This document shows, piece by piece, positions 58,431 through 64,000 of a stretch of 64,000 bases of DNA. Made by a program: the position numbers and the translations under genes. The notes beneath the pieces are model-generated. The model made no database searches and was not told the origin of the DNA. It saw nothing but the letters and a program-made list of their open reading frames with translations. Each line of letters opens with the position of its first letter. Position 1 is the stretch's first letter. Origin of the DNA: Lumnitzera littorea (lineage: Eukaryota > Streptophyta > Magnoliopsida > Myrtales > Combretaceae); NCBI GenBank assembly GCA_024138015.1, contig JAMXBB010000003.1:71526385-71590384 (forward strand), written 5' to 3'.

Positions 58431-60687
58431 AATTTACTTGTTCTTAAGCAAACAGATAAAAAAAATCAGGACAAGAATTCTTAATCAAGGATTTTGATAC
58501 TCGATCTTTTTAATGAAGGATTCCCATACTTAAGATCAAATTTAACATTTTGTTGATCAGGAAAGAGTTATAAAAATTTTAACCTACTTAGCTACAATGT
58601 ATAAAATCCTTTCTTTAATCTCGCTAAGTGCCATAATTCAAAGTAAACACACATTACATGCACTTACTCTCTGATCATCCCCTTATTTTATGCTTTCATT
58701 TAGAAGGTTTTGAGTTCACTAAATTTATATTATTAATTAAGCACATTATTTAAGGATGATAGTGTTAACAGCAAGAAAGGATCTCACTCTTTTGATGGAC
58801 TAAGATTGATCTATACGAACTTAGCCCTCATATTAGTAGCGGGAAAAAACATTACTCTTCTAAGGGACTAAGATCAATTCGTACCAACTTATTCTTTTCA
58901 TTGGTAGTGGAATGCAACCTTACTCTTCCGAGGGACTAAGGTGAATTCTTATCAATTTTGCCTTTTTGTAGTTGATTATTGATGCAATTGTTATCACTTT
59001 CTACCTCCAACTATTTTAAGTTTTCAAGAGTTTCTCAAGAGACAAATTTCATCTATTTGTTTACTAAGGATTATAGGGCTCAAAAGTCATCTAAAAAGAA
59101 AGTATACATCAAAACAAGTTTCGAAAATAATAATAACTAACTCTTAACTAGTGATGTTGCTCTAGTCCTAAATCTCAAAATCCTAGGCTAAATAACCCAT
59201 AACTTTACTCTATAAAGATTTCACGTATCAACTTTAGCATCATATAATTCATTCATCAAATATCAAGTTTTCAATTATTCATTATAATCCATTGGAAGTT
59301 GCTAATTCTCTAAATATTTGCAAGTCAACTAAAATAATTGGGTTGAGTGCAAAAATAAAAAAAAAAATGGTCTTATAGCAAAAGTTTTTATATCCCCTTC
59401 ACCACACTTAAGATCATACATTGTCCTCAATGTACAAAATGAGTCATTCAATGGAAAACATGTCAACCAAACACATATGGGGTAGAAGATATAAAAGTAG
59501 GAAAAGAAACTAATACCCCCTTGGAATTGAGTAACATATTCACAAACAAAGAAGCATGAAGTTGTAATGTTCGAAGATTATCTCCAGACAAAGCTTCTAA
59601 GTTCCTTTTCCAAGACTTTGAAATAGAACTTCAACATGAGCTTCAAAGTTCCAAGACCAATGCCTCACACCACAACTCACTAAACACAAGGAAAAGAAAA
59701 TAAAAGAAAACTAAGAAAAGAAAAGCACTAAAACAATAAAATAGTCTAGCCATGAAACCAAGTCTACGATTAACCAATATAGATGAATCAAGAAAAGAAA
59801 AGATATCAAGCAACCATATCGAATCCACAATCCTCCTAATCAGAGTCATCATCTATGAAATCATCCTAGTTTTCTTAGTATTCTTCATCCTCCCCATCTT
59901 TATCACCCACTTCTTCTTTTGAACTTAAAGCTTAGTTCATAGTGACATAATTCTGTTTAAGAGAAAAGAAAATTTAAGTCACTATTCTGTTGATCAAATG
60001 CTCCTCCACACTTAGAACAAAGAATTATACCAAAACCATAATCAAGAGTAAAAGAAATGATACTATAACTCATTTAAGAATTTTTTCAAACACTTGGTAT
60101 GCAAGCATGATGTAGTTGTGTTCTTGAGAAATCCTTCATGCAATACTCACAACTATTGTTACACAAGAAATTCTAAGCCTACTTAGTCACCAAATCTTGC
60201 AATTGCATGAATGAATAGCACTTTTATATTGATTAACACTAAAACCCTAAGTGCTAAAATGAAGAACAAAGCATGTAAATCAAGATAATCCAACACTTCC
60301 ACATAAGAAACTTGAACTCTATCATAACCAAATCTTATTTGTTACGCTATGCATATAGTGATAGGGTTTCTAGCATAACACCCCAGAAGCTAAACAAATT
60401 TTCAAATCTTCACATACAACACAATATTGAAACAAGCATGAAACGAGTGGACATTGGGGTACTTACCTTGTTCTTAAAGTAGTCATAAGCGTGAATTGAT
60501 TAGAATGGAGTCCCTTTTTTTATGCAAGAATCGAAAACAAGTATATGTATTGAAGTGTATGTGCATGAGTGGATGAAGAAAAAGAAGGCCATGTGTTTTT
60601 GTCGTGCTAGTGAAAGGAGAGAATGTAAGAGAGAGGAATTGGGTACAGCCTATATAATGTAGTCAACAGGACCAAAAAACACAACCA
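58431..60687 (-). other. Element F 3' internal region, mostly non-coding
   Basis: Follows the polypurine tract of F. It holds a three-unit tandem repeat (58776-58974) and, at about 59820-59930, a minus-strand acidic coding trace (SSKEEVGDKDGEDEEY, DDFIDDDSD) broken by stops. I do not recognise a named domain. RT and integrase of F would lie further right, but element G interrupts at about 60688. Other frames here (59643-59852) are chance. Confidence 0.65.
58776..58974 (+). repeat. Three-unit ~67-bp tandem repeat
   Basis: Each unit contains 'ttactcttctaagggactaag', 'gatcaattcgtaccaactta' and 'ttggtagtgg' or variants. Units begin near 58776, 58843 and 58910. Confidence 0.85.
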
Positions 60688-61634
60688 TGTCTGATTGGGA
60701 TCTATAGATGAACATACAAACCCAATACCGCGCGTAACCAAAGGGGTAGGTCTAAACTGCAAGATAGTCCAAAAGATAAATGATAGTCAAGGGTTGAATA
60801 AGGGTTCTTGTGTACTGACGATGGATATGATGCACCAACGCCTCACACAAGCTCAAGTCACATTTGATATAACGTATAAGTATGGCCAGAGGTTACTTGC
60901 CATTAGTCCACACTCAATGTGCTAGATTAAAATAGCTCAAGAGTAAGCAAAAGAACACTTAACTCAAGAGAATGTGTCTGAAAGATCAGTATATTCTCTG
61001 TATTGTGTTTTTGTGGCCATTACAATACATAAGTATTTATAGTACCAAATTAGGGTAAATCCTAAGCTATAGGAAATTACAGAAAAGGATTCCTACTAGT
61101 TAAGGGAAAAGGGAAATAATTTATAGGGATAGCAATATAATCATGCAAAAAGAATATCTATTAGCAAAAAAGGATAGTACGGATGTAAAAAAAAAAAGGA
61201 TAGTGTATGCATAGTTTTCTCATTTTATGGTACCAATGACAATGCTAACAAAGCAGGGGCGAAGTACCAATCAGGTCAAGTCAGCATTGGTAGTTCAGTA
61301 GCTTAGATACTTAGGGCTAGATAAGGGTTGGTTCAGGGGCAACCCATTTTCAAGTCAACCTCGGGTGATTGGTTCCTGACAACTGTCACCTCAGCTTTAG
61401 CAATGGTGAAGGCTATATTCTAATTCGAGGTTGTGATTGGTGTATAGCGAAGGGCTTAGTATGTTGGCCGGTCACCTCGATAACTTCTTAGATGATGTGG
61501 AGAGTAAAGTAACTCGATAGATCAAACTAGGGTACATACTGCTCTTGGACACTCAATTCACCTCGAACAACTCAACGAGCTACTGAGTAAACCCAAGAGC
61601 TCGGGAGCGCATTATCAATCTATGAACCTTATCA
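60688..61634 (-). repeat. Element G 3' LTR
   Basis: Ends GAACCTTATCA on the plus strand, next to a short purine stretch (AGAAGGGA on the minus strand) and the pol tail. The left end, TGTCTGATTGGGATC, is chosen by analogy with A and D and is uncertain. 'tatttatagtacc' near 61032 and 'cacatttgatataacgtataag' near 60857 parallel A's LTRs. Confidence 0.7.
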
Positions 61635-62800
61635 TCCCTTCTAGGTTGTTTGAGATTTGGGGTCAAATCTAGCTTAGCTTTAGGTTACTCATCCTTAGGA
61701 GTGTAAGGGTAAAGATCGACAATATTGAAGGAGTTCAAGACTCCATATCCTTAGGCAATTCAATCTTATAGGCATTAGGATTGATCTTTTCAAGCACTTT
61801 GTAGGGTCTGTCGACTCTAGGAGATAACCTACCCTTCCTCAAATTCAAGACCCATTCCTTACTGAGATGTATCCAAACCAAATCACCTGGGTGAAATTCT
61901 CTCTTCTTTCATCCTCGGCCTCGCTTCTTGAGCTTAGTAATAGCTCAGTTTAATTACTCTATAACCTTTTAGTACATGGTTCTGATGGCCTCAACCCTTT
62001 CTACAACTGACTAGTCATTCTCAGGCCTTAATTGGGGTGCTTGGTCCATCAAGAGCTAGGGTTAAACCCATAGGCAACCTTAAATGGAGACATCTTTATT
62101 ACACCGTGGGTAATCTTGTTGTAGGCAAATTCAATGATAGGTAGACATTGATCCCAATCAATCATGTTCCTTTTGACAGCAACTTGCAGCAAGGTTCCTA
62201 CAGTTCTATTGACAACCTCAATCTGTCCATCGGTCTATTAATGGCAAGAGGTGTTGTACGATAGCTTAGTTCCCATTCATCTCCATAGTATCCTCCAAAA
62301 GTGGCTCATGAACTTCGAGTCTCAATCGGAAACAATGGTTTTGGGTATTCCGTGAAGCTTAATTATTTCCTGCAAGAAAAGAAAAGAGATAGCCAAAGCG
62401 TCGTTAGTTTTGGAACAAGGCACGAAATGTGTCATCTTACTAAATCGATCCATAACCACCATGATGGAGTCCTTTCCTTAGGACATCCTTGGTAATCCTA
62501 ACATAAAGTCTATACTTAGCTCAGTCTATGGTTTAGTCAGGAATGGCAAGGGTAGATAATATCCTTGCTCGACTCAGCTATTCGCTTTTTGGCAAGTTAC
62601 ACACTTTTCCAACAAGGACTGCACATCTCTCATCATCATTGGCTAAAAGAATCTCATAGATAGTACCTTATAGGTTCAATGCTGGCCAAAGTGTCTTGTC
62701 AATCCTCCTCCATACACCTCCCACACTAATAATTCTCTCATGGAACAAGTTGGGATACATAGCTTCCTCTTCCTAAATAACTATCCATCTTCCCTGTAAT
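61635..62800 (-). pseudogene. Element G integrase
   Basis: Right to left: zinc-finger region at about 62560-62760. The core follows, with DRLSKMTHFVPCSKTNDALA near 62400-62450, IIKLHGIPKTIVSD then a stop near 62335, TDGQIEVVNRTVGTLLQVAV near 62190-62240, and IDWDQCLPIIEFAYNKITHG. The C-terminal region has GDLVWIHLSKEW and PYKVLEKINPNAYKIELPKD, and ends NSFNIVDLYPYTP..., with no chromodomain. The aspartate and glutamate blocks are readable. Inactivation is by stops and frameshifts. Confidence 0.85.
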
Positions 62801-64000
62801 AGTCATCTAATGTCCTTCCTTCCTTACATCTAGCATAGATGGGACCAAAATATGGATCCACATCATACAAATTCTTTATTGTTGAAAAGTTAAGTGGCCT
62901 GGTCTACAACTCGGTCATGAGAGAATGTCATCTTGATAGGGCATCAACCATTATATTATTCTTCCCATTCTTATATTTTACGAAATAAGAAAAACCCTTT
63001 ATGAACTCTACCCATTTGGCTTATCTCCAGGACAACATGGGTTAGCTCTTTAGATATCTCAAGGATTCATGATCGATATAGATCACAAATTCCTTAGGTA
63101 ACAGATAGTACTACCATACTATTAAGGCTTGAATTAGGGAGTAAAACTCCTTATCATAAATAGAATATTTGAGTATAGCTCCTCGTGGTTTCTCACTAAA
63201 GTAAGGAATACGTCAACCTTCTTACATCAGTAAGGCACTTATGCTTAGCCCAACTGCACCACACTCTACTTTAAATAGTTGTCAACACTCAATAAAGCTA
63301 AGACAAAGGTTGTAGTTAGCCTCTCGTTCACTTCCTCAAAACTCCTCTACTCCTTCTCTCTCCATCTAAATTCAACATTCTTCATTGAGAGTTCGGTGAG
63401 TGAGGCCATGATCATACTAAAATTCTTTATAAGTCTATGATAGAATTATGTTAGGCCATGGAAACTTCTCACATTAGCCGAAGTGGTTAGCACTAGCCAT
63501 TCGGTGATTGCTCCAATCTTCTCTTCATCAACTTATATGCCACCACTACTAATAACAAGTCCTAAGAAAATCACTTCAAATCAACAAAAGTTATACTTCT
63601 TTAGATTGGTGTAGAGCTATTCAGTTCAAAGTTTTATAAAGACTCTTCGGAGATGCTCATGGTGAGTCTCTAAGTTTGGGCTATACACCAAGATGTCATC
63701 AAAATAAACCATAACAAACTTTCCTATTAATTCTCAAAGCATATGATTCATCAAGCGAATAAATATAATCAGTGCATTGGACATTCTAAATGGCATTACA
63801 AGCCATTCATATAATCCATGGCATGTTTTGAATGTAGTTTTTCATTCGCCACCTTCGTGCATTTGAATCTAATAGTGTCCTGATTTGAGGTCAATTTTAG
63901 AGAACACTCTTACTCTGCTCAACTCATCTAGAATATCATCAAGTCTCGATATGGGATTTTTGTACTTGATGGTGATTCAATTAATTGCTCAGCTATCTAC
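62801..64000 (-). pseudogene. Element G RNase H and reverse transcriptase, cut by window end
   Basis: Right to left: the RT palm at the window edge (about 63870-63990), then an FDDI-type block in a broken frame near 63690-63715 (FILMTSWC in the shifted frame). The connection segment lies at about 63400-63540 and RNase H at about 62830-63330, including the tail 'NGKNNIMVDALS'-like region near 62940-62965. Multiple frameshifts. The upstream RT, protease and gag lie outside the window. Confidence 0.8.

Larger units (their letters stand above)
60688..64000 (-). mobile_element. Element G: Ty3/gypsy retrotransposon, runs off the window
   Basis: Left-hand 3' LTR (60688-61634) followed on the minus strand by integrase, RNase H and RT. 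The pol style matches A, D and K (no chromodomain, IVDLYPY tail). It interrupts the 3' internal region of F. The 5' half, with protease, gag, primer site and 5' LTR, is beyond 64000. Confidence 0.85.

Noticed and set aside
62301..62495. 64-codon plus-strand open frame
   Set aside because: Antisense shadow of element G integrase.

Overview
The window looks like a stretch of plant nuclear DNA, probably a eudicot and probably pericentromeric or otherwise heterochromatic. It is AT-rich, and almost every base I can explain belongs to nested, decayed LTR retrotransposons of the Ty3/gypsy superfamily. I found no host protein gene, rRNA gene, true tRNA gene or CRISPR array. All coding remains are retroelement gag-pol fragments broken by stop codons and frameshifts. 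Species cannot be named from this sequence. Element letters (A, B, C and so on) are my own labels.

Layout, left to right. 1-2713: non-coding, LTR-like sequence. 2714-9061: element A, a full-length minus-strand gypsy element with two LTRs and a tRNA-iMet-type primer site. 9062-11501: plus-strand gag-protease-RT remnant E, cut by element B (LTR 11502-12365, then gag). B's gag is split by element C (13452-28398), a Tat/Ogre-like element with 2.7 kb LTRs, a gag remnant, no visible RT or integrase, and two tandem-repeat arrays before its polypurine tract. C's right LTR contains a 3.45 kb solo LTR, H (23671-27123).

From 28686 a minus-strand pol (K) runs in three pieces: 28686-29093, 29910-30786 and 38986-39511. 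K contains a solo LTR L (29094-29909) and a solo LTR F2 (30787-38985). F2 is split by solo LTR X (31064-38009), which is itself split by the gag-protease element D (33937-37929). At 39512 a further element F enters K. F's 3' LTR is split by a 17.6 kb Tekay/Del-like chromovirus Y (40400-58031, exact target duplication ATATA). Y holds three more solo LTRs: F' (47207-48428), F50 (49002-51496, itself split by J at 49080-50213) and Z (54400-56950). F's LTR, polypurine tract and 3' internal region resume at 58037-60687. A last minus-strand gypsy element, G, starts near 60688 and runs off the window.

The region is therefore a stratified record: K > F > Y > F50 > J is five levels deep, and K > F2 > X > D and E > B > C > H are four levels each. 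Stops often sit where related elements have Trp or Gln, and several LTR ends read TA instead of TG. Both fit long-term deamination of methylated cytosine. No element here looks autonomous. The most unusual features are the 40-bp and 86-bp arrays of C, the codon-precise solo LTR in Y's protease, the nine-copy palindromic motif in J, and a 208-bp duplication with an N exactly at its junction, which is probably an assembly artefact.
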